The translations under genes were made by a program, and so were the position numbers. From NCBI RefSeq assembly GCF_014653575.1, contig NZ_BNAQ01000002.1, positions 620,001-684,000 on the forward strand: DNA of 64,000 nt, written 5' to 3'. Under the pieces are notes generated by a model. That model did no database searches. It saw only the letters and a program-made list of their open reading frames with translations, and was not told where the DNA came from. The stretch is from Sphingomonas glacialis (GTDB lineage: Bacteria > Pseudomonadota > Alphaproteobacteria > Sphingomonadales > Sphingomonadaceae). Positions 26,301-34,775 of this stretch are shown piece after piece (the first letter of the stretch is position 1; the number at the start of each line of letters is the position of its first letter).

Positions 26301-26402
26301 AATGCGCTCGAACAGGTCAAGCTCGTCACGCTGCGCAGCGTGAAGGGCGGCGTGCCCGTCCAGATGGTCGCCGCGCCCAGCCGGCCGGACCAGCTGCAAT
26401 GA
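23385..26402 (+). CDS. glycoside hydrolase family 35 beta-galactosidase
   Basis: A 1005-residue secreted enzyme with a signal peptide (IAALAIALAAPAGA). The TIM-barrel of GH35 occupies the first 400 residues: the acid/base Glu is Glu200 in QIENE and the nucleophile is Glu306 in FLAEFGGGW. The rest contains beta-sandwich domains of the jelly-roll type found in large GH35 proteins. It would remove terminal beta-galactose from galactan side chains of rhamnogalacturonan-I. The start overlaps the rhaM end by 8 bases, and the end overlaps the GH53 start (ATGA). A second GH35 is at 47810-50275. Confidence 0.9.
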   Translation: MRKRAARSIAALAIALAAPAGAQVARPTQNLQASVKTFGRVSYDARSLMIDGQRRIIWSSEFHPFRLPSPDLWRDVLQKMKASGFNTVALYFDWGYHSPKQGVYDFSGIRDMDRVLDMAAEEGLYVITRAGPYVNAELSRGGFPGWLVNQKGRARTDDPAYLAAADEWLTRINAIVARHQINGDGKGHSGTVILHQIENELALTTPAQRRYMDHLAAKARADGITVPLFHNDQGRNGYWVPETSKVENVVHGPNDLYAFDGYPGGTCTVAGKPTRSSAAPDWGYYGPGGAKGGASASPDTPAFLAEFGGGWFDYWGSNGGYDCNAIQRGKRFQRVFYGTNLANGIDIQSFYMGYGGTSWGWLPAPVVFTSYDYGSAISEARELREKAEEMKQLGGMIAAVPDLAGMVPAGAVTVSSPNVQVYHDRNPQSDARFLMVTHKPSNGQSDDSFTVAATLPDGAYSFPMRLNGFDAKWLLAGVTLGGQRLVYSTSELQATLTADGRDLLLLYGRAGEANETVLRYVSAPKVEVLEGAATSAFDAAKGDLKLTYALAGRTVVRITGGGRPPLTLLLADEAEGVRYWRRDTAAGPVLVRGPALVRRADATGATLALTGDTKEATPLELWTPARLTSVRWNGVAVPLETSAIGSRRALRPLAGPAPVTLPVLTNWRVAEGTAEARPDFDDSGWQAIDRRGSATTTAKPDGEPTLVMDAYGFHDGDVWYRGRFTGTPDARQLALFYGGGGAGMVQVFLDGKLVGQDELPGGLPRPITTAAPRFDLPTAAQTPGEHVLAIMVRNNGHNWDLDSDDFHKEARGLVSASLEAPGGRSFAVPIAWKIQGKQGGEDLLDPARGAANTGGQYGERMGWHLPGFDDARWTTATLPAATTTAGTTWYRTRFTLDLPKAQDTTVAVTFGDTTTPRSVARYRALLFVNGWNMGQFIAHVGPQRVFPIPEGILNHHGANTIALAVTSDGAAGNALEQVKLVTLRSVKGGVPVQMVAAPSRPDQLQ

Positions 26403-27628
26403 GCGACGCGGCGATCACCCGCCGCGGCTTCGGCGGCATCGCCGGTGCCGCCGCGCTCGCAGCGATGACGCGCCCCGCCTTCGCTGCCGGAGCGGCGCGG
26501 CCGTGGCCGTATCTGATCGGCGCCGATGTCTCGTGGATCCCCGAGGACGAGGCGGTCGGCGCGACCTATTGGCAGGATGGCCGGCAGCGCGATCCGCTCG
26601 CGATCCTCGCCGACGCCGGGTTCAATGCGATCAAGCTGCGCACCTTCGTCGATCCCGCCAACGGCTATAGCAAGCGCAAGCCCGGCGGCCCGTGGTGTGA
26701 CCTGCAGCAGACGCTGGCGTTCGGCCGTCGCATCAAGGCCGCCGGCTTCCATTTCTCGCTGACGCTGCACTATTCGGACGACTGGGCCGATCCGCAGAAG
26801 CAGACGAAACCCGCCGCCTGGGCCGACCTGCCGTTTCCCCGGCTGGTCGAGCGCGTCGGTGGCTATACCGCCGACACGATCGCCGCGCTCGTCCGCGGCG
26901 GGGCCGCGCCCGACATGGTGGTGATCGGCAACGAGACCACCTTCGGCATGCTCTGGCCCGACGGCCGCGTGCCGCTGACCATTCCGACCGGCAACCCGCA
27001 GACCGACGGCGTGCATCTCAATGCTGCCGGCGCGGGCGGCTACGATCACTTCGCCGCGCTGCTCAAGGCGGGGATCGCCGGCGCGCGCGCTGCGGCGCCG
27101 CGCGCCAAGGTGGTGCTGCACAACCATCTCGGCCGCCACTGGCCGATCACGCAATATTGGACGGACAACTTGCTCCAGCGCGGCGTCCGCCCCGATGCCA
27201 TCGGCTTCTCCTGCTACCAGCAGGCGGCGCAGGGCGACTGGCAGCATACGTTCGCCGAATTCGCCAAGGCCTATCCCGATCTTGGCTTCCTCGCGATGGA
27301 ATATTCCGCGCGCAAACGCTATCTCAACGATCTCGTCCATGCCGAACCGCACGGCTGGGGCAGCTATATCTGGGAGCCGACGCGCCACCAGGAAGCGATC
27401 TTCCGCCACGACGGCAAGCCCGCCGGCGAAGGCGCCCGCCCCGATCTGCTCAGCCAGGGCATCAACGCCGCGGAAGCCCCCGGCGCCGCGCCCGGCGTGC
27501 CGACCCAGACGCCGCCCGACGGCCTTCAGGGCCGGTACGACATCGATCCCCAGTTCCGCACTCTCTATCGCACCATGGCGCACGATTACGGTCTGAAGCC
27601 CGTGCGCCTTCCTACCAGGAGAAGTTAA
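26399..27628 (+). CDS. arabinogalactan endo-beta-1,4-galactanase (GH53)
   Basis: A 409-residue enzyme with a twin-arginine signal (ITRRGFGGIAGAAALAAM). The GH53 barrel is complete: GADVSW start, KLRTFVDP near 79-86, the acid/base Glu179 in VIGNET, and the nucleophile Glu301 in LAMEYSA. It would cut beta-1,4-galactan side chains internally, feeding the GH35 encoded just before it. The ATG at 26399 overlaps the GH35 stop by 4 bases. No truncation is seen. Confidence 0.93.
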   Translation: MSDAAITRRGFGGIAGAAALAAMTRPAFAAGAARPWPYLIGADVSWIPEDEAVGATYWQDGRQRDPLAILADAGFNAIKLRTFVDPANGYSKRKPGGPWCDLQQTLAFGRRIKAAGFHFSLTLHYSDDWADPQKQTKPAAWADLPFPRLVERVGGYTADTIAALVRGGAAPDMVVIGNETTFGMLWPDGRVPLTIPTGNPQTDGVHLNAAGAGGYDHFAALLKAGIAGARAAAPRAKVVLHNHLGRHWPITQYWTDNLLQRGVRPDAIGFSCYQQAAQGDWQHTFAEFAKAYPDLGFLAMEYSARKRYLNDLVHAEPHGWGSYIWEPTRHQEAIFRHDGKPAGEGARPDLLSQGINAAEAPGAAPGVPTQTPPDGLQGRYDIDPQFRTLYRTMAHDYGLKPVRLPTRRS

Positions 27629-28744
27629 TTGGCCGCCCTTACCCACGACGTGCCGCGTGCAGACGTGACCGCCGCGATCGCCCGACTGATGGACAATCTC
27701 GTCAACATCACGGACGAGACCGGCGAGTTCCTGCTCCATCTCGAAGACGGGCGCATCATCGACACCAAGGGCTGGGCCGGCTGGGAATGGACCCACGGCG
27801 TCGGCCTGTTCGGGATGTGGCGCTATTACGAGCAGACCGGCGACAGCACGGCACTCGCGATCATCAAGCAATGGTTCGAGGATCGCTTCGTCGAGGGCAC
27901 GCCGACCAAGAACATCAACACGATGGCGCCGTTCATCACGCTCGCCTACCTTTACGAGCTCGAACGCGACCCGCGCTACATCCCCTATCTCGACACCTGG
28001 GCCGAGTGGCTGATGGCGCCCGACGGGCTGCCCAAGACCGAGGAAGGCGGCTTCCAGCACATCGTCTACAATGACGAGAATCCCGGCGAGATGTGGGACG
28101 ACACGCTGATGATGTCGGTGCTGCCGCTCGCCAAGATCGGCCTGCTGCTCGGCCGCCCGCATTATGTCGAGGAAGCCAAGCGGCAGTTCCTCGTCCACAT
28201 CAAATACCTGTTCGACAAGAAGACCGGGCTGTGGTTCCACGGCTGGGACTTCAACGGCCGGCACAATTTCGCCGAGGCGCTGTGGGCGCGCGGCAATTGC
28301 TGGGTGACGATCGCGATCCCCGAGATCATCGAGATCCTCGATCTGCCGCAAGGCGACGCGCTGCGCACCTTCCTGATCGACACGCTCGCGGCGCAGGTGA
28401 AGACGCTCGCCGAGACGCAGGATCCCGCGACGGGGCTGTGGCACACGCTGATCGTCGATCCGACCAGCTATCTCGAGGCGTCGGCGACGGCTGGGTTTGC
28501 CTACGGCATCCTCAAGGGCGTGCGGAAGGGCTATCTGCCGCGGCACTATGAGGCGGTCGGCATCAAGGCGGTGCAGGGCGTGCTCGCCAATATCGACGCG
28601 GCGGGCGAGCTCAAGCAGGTGTCGTTCGGCACGGCGATGGGCGACACGCAGCAATTCTACAAGGACATCGAGCTGACCTCGATGCCCTATGGGCAGAGCC
28701 TGGCGATGATCGCGCTCGGCGAGTTCCTGCGTACCTACATCTAA
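27629..28744 (+). CDS. unsaturated rhamnogalacturonyl hydrolase (GH105)
   Basis: A 371-residue alpha-toroid enzyme of the YteR/YesR family. Visible family features are GWAGWEWTHGVGLFGMW (about 48-64), NTMAPF (97-102), and EMWDDTLMM around 154-162, where the catalytic Asp lies. There is no signal peptide, so it acts in the cytoplasm and would split unsaturated galacturonyl-rhamnose made by the lyases into rhamnose and an unsaturated uronate that feeds KduI. The TTG start at 27629 follows AGGAG by 7 bases and directly abuts the GH53 stop. Confidence 0.92.
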   Translation: MAALTHDVPRADVTAAIARLMDNLVNITDETGEFLLHLEDGRIIDTKGWAGWEWTHGVGLFGMWRYYEQTGDSTALAIIKQWFEDRFVEGTPTKNINTMAPFITLAYLYELERDPRYIPYLDTWAEWLMAPDGLPKTEEGGFQHIVYNDENPGEMWDDTLMMSVLPLAKIGLLLGRPHYVEEAKRQFLVHIKYLFDKKTGLWFHGWDFNGRHNFAEALWARGNCWVTIAIPEIIEILDLPQGDALRTFLIDTLAAQVKTLAETQDPATGLWHTLIVDPTSYLEASATAGFAYGILKGVRKGYLPRHYEAVGIKAVQGVLANIDAAGELKQVSFGTAMGDTQQFYKDIELTSMPYGQSLAMIALGEFLRTYI

Positions 28745-31254
28745 TGCAGCAGGCGGCGCTTCCCGGCTTCCACCGCGTAGCGTCGCGTTGGGCCGCCTGG
28801 CGCCGCCCGGCCGGCGCGCTCGCGCTCCTTCTGGCACTCGGCGGCGCGGCCCGATCGGCGGTGGCGGAGACTCCACTGGTCGCGTTCGATGCCGGGCCGG
28901 GTGTCGTGCTGGCGGATGCGCGCGGCGTCGCGCGCGTGGTGACCGACCCGCGCGACCATGCGGTGGTAAGGATCGCCGCCGCCGACCTCTCTGCCGATCT
29001 CGCCCGCGTGTCGGGCACGGCGACCGGCAACGGTACGCAGATCTGGCTCGGCACGCTCGGTCGCAGCGCCGCGATCGACGGCCTCGCGCGGCGCGGCTTG
29101 CTCGACGTCAGCAAATTGCGCGGCGCGTGGGAGAGCTTCGTGATCGCCACGGTCGATCGCCCCGCGCCCGGCGTCGCCTCGGCGCTGGTGATCGTCGGCA
29201 GCGACCGCCGCGGCACCGCGTTCGGCGCCTACGAACTGTCGCGCGCGATCGGCGTGTCGCCGTGGCATTGGTGGGCGGACGTCACGCCCGAACACCATGC
29301 GCTGTTGCGAGCGCCCGCAGGCGTCGCGCGCTTCGGTCCGCCCTCGGTCAAATATCGCGGGGTGTTCCTCAACGACGAGGATTGGGGGCTGCAACCCTGG
29401 GCCGCGCACACCTTCGAGCCCGCGGCGGGCACGATCGGCCCGAAGACCTACGCCAAGCTGTTCGAACTGATGCTGCGGCTCAAGGCCAACCTCGTCTGGC
29501 CGGCGATGCACAAGGTGACGCGCCCGTTCAACGCCGACCCCGGCAATGCCGCGCTTGCCGATCGCTATGCGATCGTCATGGGCTCGAGCCATTCCGAGCC
29601 GATGCTGCGCAACAATGTCGGCGAATGGACCGCGCCGGCGGAGCGCTTCAATTACGCCACCAATGCCGCCGGTGTCGCGCGCTACTGGCGCGAGCGCGTG
29701 GCGACCAACGCGCGCTACGAGAGCCTCTGGACGCTCGGCATGCGCGGCATTCACGACAGCGGGATGGTCGGCCCGAGCGACGATGCCGGACGCCGTGCGC
29801 TGCTCGAGCGCATCTTCGCCGACCAGCGCGCTATGCTGCCGAAGGACGCGCCGCAGGTGTTCACCCCGTATAAGGAAGTGCTCGACGTCTATCGCAGCGG
29901 GCTGAAGGTGCCGCGCGACGTCACGCTGCTGTGGCCCGACGATAATTTCGGCTATATCCGCCACCTCCCCGACGCCGCCGAGCGCCAGCGGCCCGGCGGA
30001 TCGGGCGTCTATTACCACCTCTCCTATCTCGGCGCGCCGCTGTCGTATCTGTGGCTGTCGACCACCCCGCCCGCGCTGATCCGCGAGGAACTGGGCCGCG
30101 CCTGGGATGCCGGCGCGCGGCAGATGTGGGTCGCCAACGTCGGCGATCTCAAGCCGGGCGAACTCGCCACCGACTATTTCCTGCAACTGGCGTGGGACGT
30201 GCCGGCGACGCGCGCGCAACCGATCGACGCCGTCGTGCGCGAGTGGGCGGCCGGCACGCTCGGCGGCGATGTCGCGGCGGACACCACGACGATCCTCGCC
30301 GAGCATCACCGCCTCAATTTCGCGCGGCGGCCCGAGCATCTGCAATGGTGGCTGCCCGGCGAGCTGTCGCGCCCCAGCCCGCTTTCGCCGCCCGAGATCG
30401 CCACCCGCCTCGCCGCGTTCGACACGCTCGACGCCCGCGTCCGTGCGCTCGCGCCGCGCATCGCCGCTGACCGCCGGGATGCGTTCTTCGAGCTGGTCGA
30501 CTATCCCGTCACCGCCGCCGCGCTCGCCAATATCCGGCTGTTCGATGCCGAAGCCTATGATCGCCTCCACGACAGCGATCCGGCAGCCGCGGCGCAAGCG
30601 GGTGCCCGCGCACGCGCCGCCGATGCCGACCTCACGCGCCTGACGCGCCGCTACAACGACACGCTCGCCAGCGGCAAATGGCGCGGGATGATCGCGATGG
30701 AGCCGGCCGATGGCCAATGGCGGCGCTATCGCCTGACCCCGCCGATCCTGCCCGCCGCTGCGCTCCTGCCGGCGGAGGCTGTAGCCCGACCGCAAGCTCC
30801 CGCTGCCGCCGCTGCCGCACCCGTCGTGGAAGCCGAAGCCGCCGAGGGCGCGCGCACCGGCTGGCGCGTGATCGACGGGCTCGGCCGCAACGGGGCCGCG
30901 GTCGGCGCGGCACTGCCGGCGCAGCTGTCTTACACGATCGACCTGCCGCCCGGCCGCTGGCGCCTCGTCGCCGAGCTCCTGCCGAGCTACGCCACGCACG
31001 ACGGCGATCCGCTGCGCCTGACGCTCGCGCTCGACGACGCCGCGCCCGTCACACTTGCCGCACCGCGCGTCACCGGCGATGCCGCCTGGGCGCGCGCGGT
31101 ACTCGACAATCGGCTCGAGCTTGCGCTGCCGACCGCGCTCGCGGCCGGCCGCCATCGCTTCACCGTCGGACTCGCCGATCCCGCGCTGATCCTCGATCGC
31201 TTCCGTTTCGATCCGCTTCCCGCCAGCTTGCCGCCCGCCGGCGCAAAGGACTGA
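28744..31254 (+). CDS. glycoside hydrolase family 115 (alpha-glucuronidase-type)
   Basis: An 836-residue secreted protein with an N-terminal signal region (GALALLLALGGAARSAVA). Strong GH115 landmarks are VKYRGVFLNDEDWGLQPWA, KTYAKLFELMLRLKANLVWPAMH, MGSSHSEPMLRNN and LLWPDDNFGYIRHLP. Known members remove (4-O-methyl-)glucuronic acid from xylan. In a rhamnogalacturonan or arabinogalactan setting, the target may be glucuronate on side chains. The start codon shares one base with the GH105 stop (TAATG). The C-terminal 150 residues form an alanine-rich link and a beta domain. Confidence 0.9.
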   Translation: MQQAALPGFHRVASRWAAWRRPAGALALLLALGGAARSAVAETPLVAFDAGPGVVLADARGVARVVTDPRDHAVVRIAAADLSADLARVSGTATGNGTQIWLGTLGRSAAIDGLARRGLLDVSKLRGAWESFVIATVDRPAPGVASALVIVGSDRRGTAFGAYELSRAIGVSPWHWWADVTPEHHALLRAPAGVARFGPPSVKYRGVFLNDEDWGLQPWAAHTFEPAAGTIGPKTYAKLFELMLRLKANLVWPAMHKVTRPFNADPGNAALADRYAIVMGSSHSEPMLRNNVGEWTAPAERFNYATNAAGVARYWRERVATNARYESLWTLGMRGIHDSGMVGPSDDAGRRALLERIFADQRAMLPKDAPQVFTPYKEVLDVYRSGLKVPRDVTLLWPDDNFGYIRHLPDAAERQRPGGSGVYYHLSYLGAPLSYLWLSTTPPALIREELGRAWDAGARQMWVANVGDLKPGELATDYFLQLAWDVPATRAQPIDAVVREWAAGTLGGDVAADTTTILAEHHRLNFARRPEHLQWWLPGELSRPSPLSPPEIATRLAAFDTLDARVRALAPRIAADRRDAFFELVDYPVTAAALANIRLFDAEAYDRLHDSDPAAAAQAGARARAADADLTRLTRRYNDTLASGKWRGMIAMEPADGQWRRYRLTPPILPAAALLPAEAVARPQAPAAAAAAPVVEAEAAEGARTGWRVIDGLGRNGAAVGAALPAQLSYTIDLPPGRWRLVAELLPSYATHDGDPLRLTLALDDAAPVTLAAPRVTGDAAWARAVLDNRLELALPTALAAGRHRFTVGLADPALILDRFRFDPLPASLPPAGAKD

Positions 31255-31259
31255 CCGCC

Positions 31260-32804
31260 ATGGCCACCGACCCTATCGCCGCCGCGCCCGCCAACCCGAT
31301 CGCGCCGACGCGCCCGGTGCGTTGGTACACGCTGCTCGCCTATGGCTCGAATGACGTGCTCGGCGCGGGTTCGATGGCGGTGATCAGCACCTGGATCCTG
31401 TTCTTCTACACCACCTTCTGCGGGCTGTCGGCGCTGCAGGCGACCGCGATCTTCGGCATCGCGCGCGTGCTCGACGCGTTCACCAGCCCGCTGATCGGCC
31501 ACCTCTCCGACAGCCTCGGCCGCTCGTGGCTCGGGCGCAAGTTCGGGCGGCGGCGCTTCTTCATCCTCGCCGCGATCCCGCTGCTGCCGTCGTTCGCGAT
31601 CATGTGGGTCGCGGGGCAAGGCTTCTGGTATTACCTCGTTACCTATGTGCTGTTCGAGATGGTCTATGCGATGGAGATCATCCCGTACGAGACGCTCGCC
31701 AGCGAAATGGCGACCGATTACAAGACCAAGGCGAAGTTCGCCGGTGCGCGCATCCTGCTCGGCCAGCTCTCGGCGATCGGCGCGGCGTTCCTGCCCAAGG
31801 CGCTGATCCAGTATCTCGGCGAGGGCTCGCCCGACACCTATCTCTATATGGGGATTATCTTCTCGGGGCTCTTCATGGGCGCGGCGGGCCTGCTCTATGC
31901 GTTCAGCTGGGAGCGGCAGCGCCCGCCCGGGCTCGATGCCGAGGAAGATGCGCGCGCCAAGCCGACGCTCGGCGCGGCGTTCAAGGCGCTCTATCGCAAC
32001 CTCTTCTCGACGCTGCGGATCCGCGCGTTCCGGCTGCATCTCGGCATGTATCTCGGCGGCTATATCAGCCAGGACATCTACAATGCCGCCTTCACCTATT
32101 TCGTGATCTTCGCGCTGGCCGGCTCGGCGGCGATCGTCGCGAACCTCGTCGGCGTGACCTATATCGTCCAGTTCGTCGCGGTGATCCTGGCGATCAACTT
32201 CGCGCTGAAACTCTCCCCCGCCGCCGCATACCGGATGGCGGCGATCAGCTTCGGCATCGGCGTGATCCTGTTCCTCGCAATGTACGCCGCGGGCTATACC
32301 GCGACCGCGATGCTGTTCTGGGTGCCGGTGCTGTTCGCCGGGCTCGGCCGCGGCGCGCTCAACTACATCCCGTGGGCGACCTACAATTACATGGCCGATG
32401 TCGACGAGATCGTCACCGGGCGGCGCCGCGAGGGCGCGTTCGCGGGCGTGATGACCTTCGTGCGCAAGATGAGCCAGGCCGCCGCGATCATCCTCGTCGG
32501 CCAGGTGATGCAGGCATCCGGCTTCGTCTCGGGCGCGAAGACGCAAAGCGCCGGCGCGCTGGTCGGCATCGTCGGGGTGATGGGTGCGGGCACGATCGCG
32601 ATGCTGCTGTTCGGCATGTTCGTGTCGACGCGCTTCCGGCTCGACCCCCGCACGCATGCGATCCTGCTCGAGGAGATCGAGCATCTGCGCAGCGGCTCAC
32701 GCACGCCGTCCGATCCCGAGCATGCCGCCGTGGTCGAGGATCTGTCGGGCTGGTCGTATGACCGGCTGTGGGGCAACAATCCGGTGGTGGAAGCGCAGAA
32801 ATGA
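31260..32804 (+). CDS. MFS transporter of the GPH (sugar:cation symporter) family
   Basis: A 514-residue inner-membrane protein with about 12 hydrophobic segments. The first helix region reads YGSNDVLGAGSMAV, and the cytoplasmic loop 2-3 carries DAFTSPLIGHLSDS...GRRRFFI, typical of the GPH (MelB/XylP/YicJ) group. It lies between GH115 and a GH43-like gene, and the cytoplasmic GH105 in the same operon suggests it imports unsaturated rhamnogalacturonan disaccharides or other short pectic sugars. The ATG at 31260 is five bases after the GH115 stop, and its stop overlaps the next ATG (ATGA). Confidence 0.88.
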   Translation: MATDPIAAAPANPIAPTRPVRWYTLLAYGSNDVLGAGSMAVISTWILFFYTTFCGLSALQATAIFGIARVLDAFTSPLIGHLSDSLGRSWLGRKFGRRRFFILAAIPLLPSFAIMWVAGQGFWYYLVTYVLFEMVYAMEIIPYETLASEMATDYKTKAKFAGARILLGQLSAIGAAFLPKALIQYLGEGSPDTYLYMGIIFSGLFMGAAGLLYAFSWERQRPPGLDAEEDARAKPTLGAAFKALYRNLFSTLRIRAFRLHLGMYLGGYISQDIYNAAFTYFVIFALAGSAAIVANLVGVTYIVQFVAVILAINFALKLSPAAAYRMAAISFGIGVILFLAMYAAGYTATAMLFWVPVLFAGLGRGALNYIPWATYNYMADVDEIVTGRRREGAFAGVMTFVRKMSQAAAIILVGQVMQASGFVSGAKTQSAGALVGIVGVMGAGTIAMLLFGMFVSTRFRLDPRTHAILLEEIEHLRSGSRTPSDPEHAAVVEDLSGWSYDRLWGNNPVVEAQK

Positions 32805-33769
32805 TCGCGCTGGTCGCCGCGGCCTTGCTCGCGCAGGCCGCGGTGCTGGCGCCCAAGCCGCTGTTCCGCGATCCCGTGCATGACGGCGCGGCCGACCCGT
32901 CGACGGTCTACGATCCGGCGACGCGCGAGTGGGTGATGTTCTACACCAACCGCCGCGCCGATTTGCCGATGGACGATACCACGGACGTTCGCTGGGTCCA
33001 CGGCACCGCGATCGGTATCGCCCGCTCGAAGGACGGCGCGCAGTGGCGCTACGGCGGCACCGCGGCGATCCCGGTCGCGTGCACCGGCGCGACGCTGTGG
33101 GCACCCGATGTCGAGCGGTTCGCGGGGCAATGGCACATGTGGGTGACCGTCGTCCCCGGCATCTATCGCGACTGGAACGCGCCGCGATTCCTCGTCCACC
33201 TGACCAGCCGCGACCTCAAAAGCTGGCGCTGCGGCGGGCGAGTCGAGCTGGGCTCGGACCGGGTGATCGATGCGAGCGTCGTCGCGTTGCCGCGCGGTGG
33301 CTACCGGCTGTTCTTCAACGACGAGCGGATGAACAAGGCGATCCGCACCGCCGACAGCCGGGATCTGGTGCATTGGACGCTCAGGGACCGGCTGACCGAC
33401 ACGCCCGGCGAAGCGCCCAAGGCGTTCCGCTGGCGCGGGCGCTGGTGGCTGGTGTCCGATGCGTGGAAGGGGCTGCTGGTGATGCGCTCGGCCGATGGCG
33501 AGCATTGGACGCGCCAGAGCGACTATCTGCTCGCCGCCCCCGGCACCGCCGCGACCGACCGCGCGAAGGGCCAGCATCCGGATGTGATAGTGGCGGGCGA
33601 GCGCGCGTATCTCGTCTATTTCGTCCACCAGTCGGGCGAGCCGCAGGCCGCGTCCGATCCCGAGTGGCACCGCCGCAGCGTGCTCCAGATCGCAGAGCTG
33701 AACGAGGTCGACGGCATCCTCACGGTCGATCGCAACGCGCCGGCCCATGTACGGCTGCTGCGCCGCTGA
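32801..33769 (+). CDS. secreted five-bladed propeller glycosidase, GH43-like
   Basis: A 322-residue protein with a short signal peptide (IALVAAALLAQAAVLA). Propeller motifs of clan GH-F are seen: DGAADPSTVYDP with the presumed base Asp, GATLWAPDVERF, IDASVV, and TPGEAPKAFRW with the presumed acid Glu. It is the last gene of the rhaM operon. Its family placement is GH43-like and its substrate is unknown; arabinose or galactose side chains are likely from context. Its sequence is clearly different from the amber-interrupted GH43 at 34769-35836. Confidence 0.75.
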   Translation: MIALVAAALLAQAAVLAPKPLFRDPVHDGAADPSTVYDPATREWVMFYTNRRADLPMDDTTDVRWVHGTAIGIARSKDGAQWRYGGTAAIPVACTGATLWAPDVERFAGQWHMWVTVVPGIYRDWNAPRFLVHLTSRDLKSWRCGGRVELGSDRVIDASVVALPRGGYRLFFNDERMNKAIRTADSRDLVHWTLRDRLTDTPGEAPKAFRWRGRWWLVSDAWKGLLVMRSADGEHWTRQSDYLLAAPGTAATDRAKGQHPDVIVAGERAYLVYFVHQSGEPQAASDPEWHRRSVLQIAELNEVDGILTVDRNAPAHVRLLRR

Positions 33770-33827
33770 ACGCGGGCGCTAAGGGGTCGAGTACGCTTGG
33801 CGCTTTCCCGAACGCCCCCCCCCGCCC

Positions 33828-33914
33828 GTTCGCCCTGAGCCGGTCGAAGGGCACCTCTCCACACCGAGCCAGGCCTCACGCGGAGAGCAGGGCTTCGACA
33901 AGCTCAGCCCGAAC
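33828..33914. repeat. sphingomonad-type intergenic inverted repeat
   Basis: GTTCGCCCTGAGCCGGTCGA... (33828-33852) and its imperfect inverse (33891-33914, ending GCTCAGCCCGAAC) flank 38 bases. From memory, arms of this type recur between genes in sphingomonad genomes. Here it sits between two convergent operons and could also serve as a bidirectional terminator. Only one copy was found in the window. Confidence 0.65.
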
Positions 33915-33947
33915 GGCGTTGGCGGATCACGCCAATTCGAAGGTGAC

Positions 33948-34775
33948 CTAGAGAAACCCGACCTGCCGCAACCAAGCCGCGCACAGCTGCGGCCACACCG
34001 ACACCGGCAGGCCCTGCGTATCGAGCGCGAAGCCGTGCGGGGCATCGGCGAAGATGTGGCACTCCGCTGCACCGCCGGCTTGCTCCCAAGCGGCGTGCAG
34101 CCGCCGCGCATTCTCGACCGGGACGACCGGATCGTTGCCCGAATAAACGATGAACGCGGGCGGCGGGTCTTGCAGCAGTTGCGCGTCGGGCTGCAGCCGA
34201 TCGTACATCGCCTGCTTCTCGACCGGGGGCAGCGGCGGCTTGTCGGCGACGATCGTGCGGCCTGCGGCATTGGTCGAAATCGGCGCATAGCCAATCACCA
34301 GCACATCGGGCCGCGTCGTCGCATCGCAGGACACGCGCCATTCTTCCGGCACCGCCGCCGCGAGGCACGCCGCGAGATGCCCGCCCGACGACAACCCGAC
34401 GACACCGAGCGCGCTATCATCCTCGCGCAGCAGCCGCATCGCCGCCAACGCATCGGCAAGCGCCGCGACAGCCCCGTTCGCCGCGTCGGGGAAGCGATGG
34501 AGCAAGACATGCGCATGATAGCCAAGCGCCGTCAGCCAGCGCGCCACCTGGACGCCCTCGCGCCCCGCCATCAGCTGGACGTACCCGCCGCCGCCCAGCA
34601 CCAGCATCGCGCGACCATTGGGCTGCGCAGGTACGAAGCTCAGCAGCACCGGCTGGGTCACCGCGGTCACCACCGCTTGCGCCGGATCGGCGAAGGCGGG
34701 ATCGAACGTCACCGCATCGGCGCGCACCGCCGCGCCATCGAGCGTGCGCACCTGATCGGCACCGAGCATCAGCAT
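33948..34775 (-). CDS. alpha/beta hydrolase (esterase/lipase-like)
   Basis: A 275-residue hydrolase with an oxyanion segment (VLGGGGYVQLMAGREG), the nucleophile elbow VGLSSGG, the Asp in VYSGNDPVVPV and a His in DAPHGFAL. No signal peptide is evident, so it is probably cytoplasmic, unlike the similar esterases at 11908 and 40869. The start ATG at 34775 overlaps the end of the GH43 reading frame; a second in-frame ATG at 34769 is possible. It is the last gene of a seven-gene leftward operon starting at 40678. The ester substrate is unknown, perhaps acetylated sugars after import. Confidence 0.72.
   Translation of the reverse strand: MLMLGADQVRTLDGAAVRADAVTFDPAFADPAQAVVTAVTQPVLLSFVPAQPNGRAMLVLGGGGYVQLMAGREGVQVARWLTALGYHAHVLLHRFPDAANGAVAALADALAAMRLLREDDSALGVVGLSSGGHLAACLAAAVPEEWRVSCDATTRPDVLVIGYAPISTNAAGRTIVADKPPLPPVEKQAMYDRLQPDAQLLQDPPPAFIVYSGNDPVVPVENARRLHAAWEQAGGAAECHIFADAPHGFALDTQGLPVSVWPQLCAAWLRQVGFL

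Noticed and set aside
26249..28876. 875-codon minus-strand frame across the GH53 and GH105 genes
   Set aside because: It crosses two well-supported genes and has shadow-like composition.
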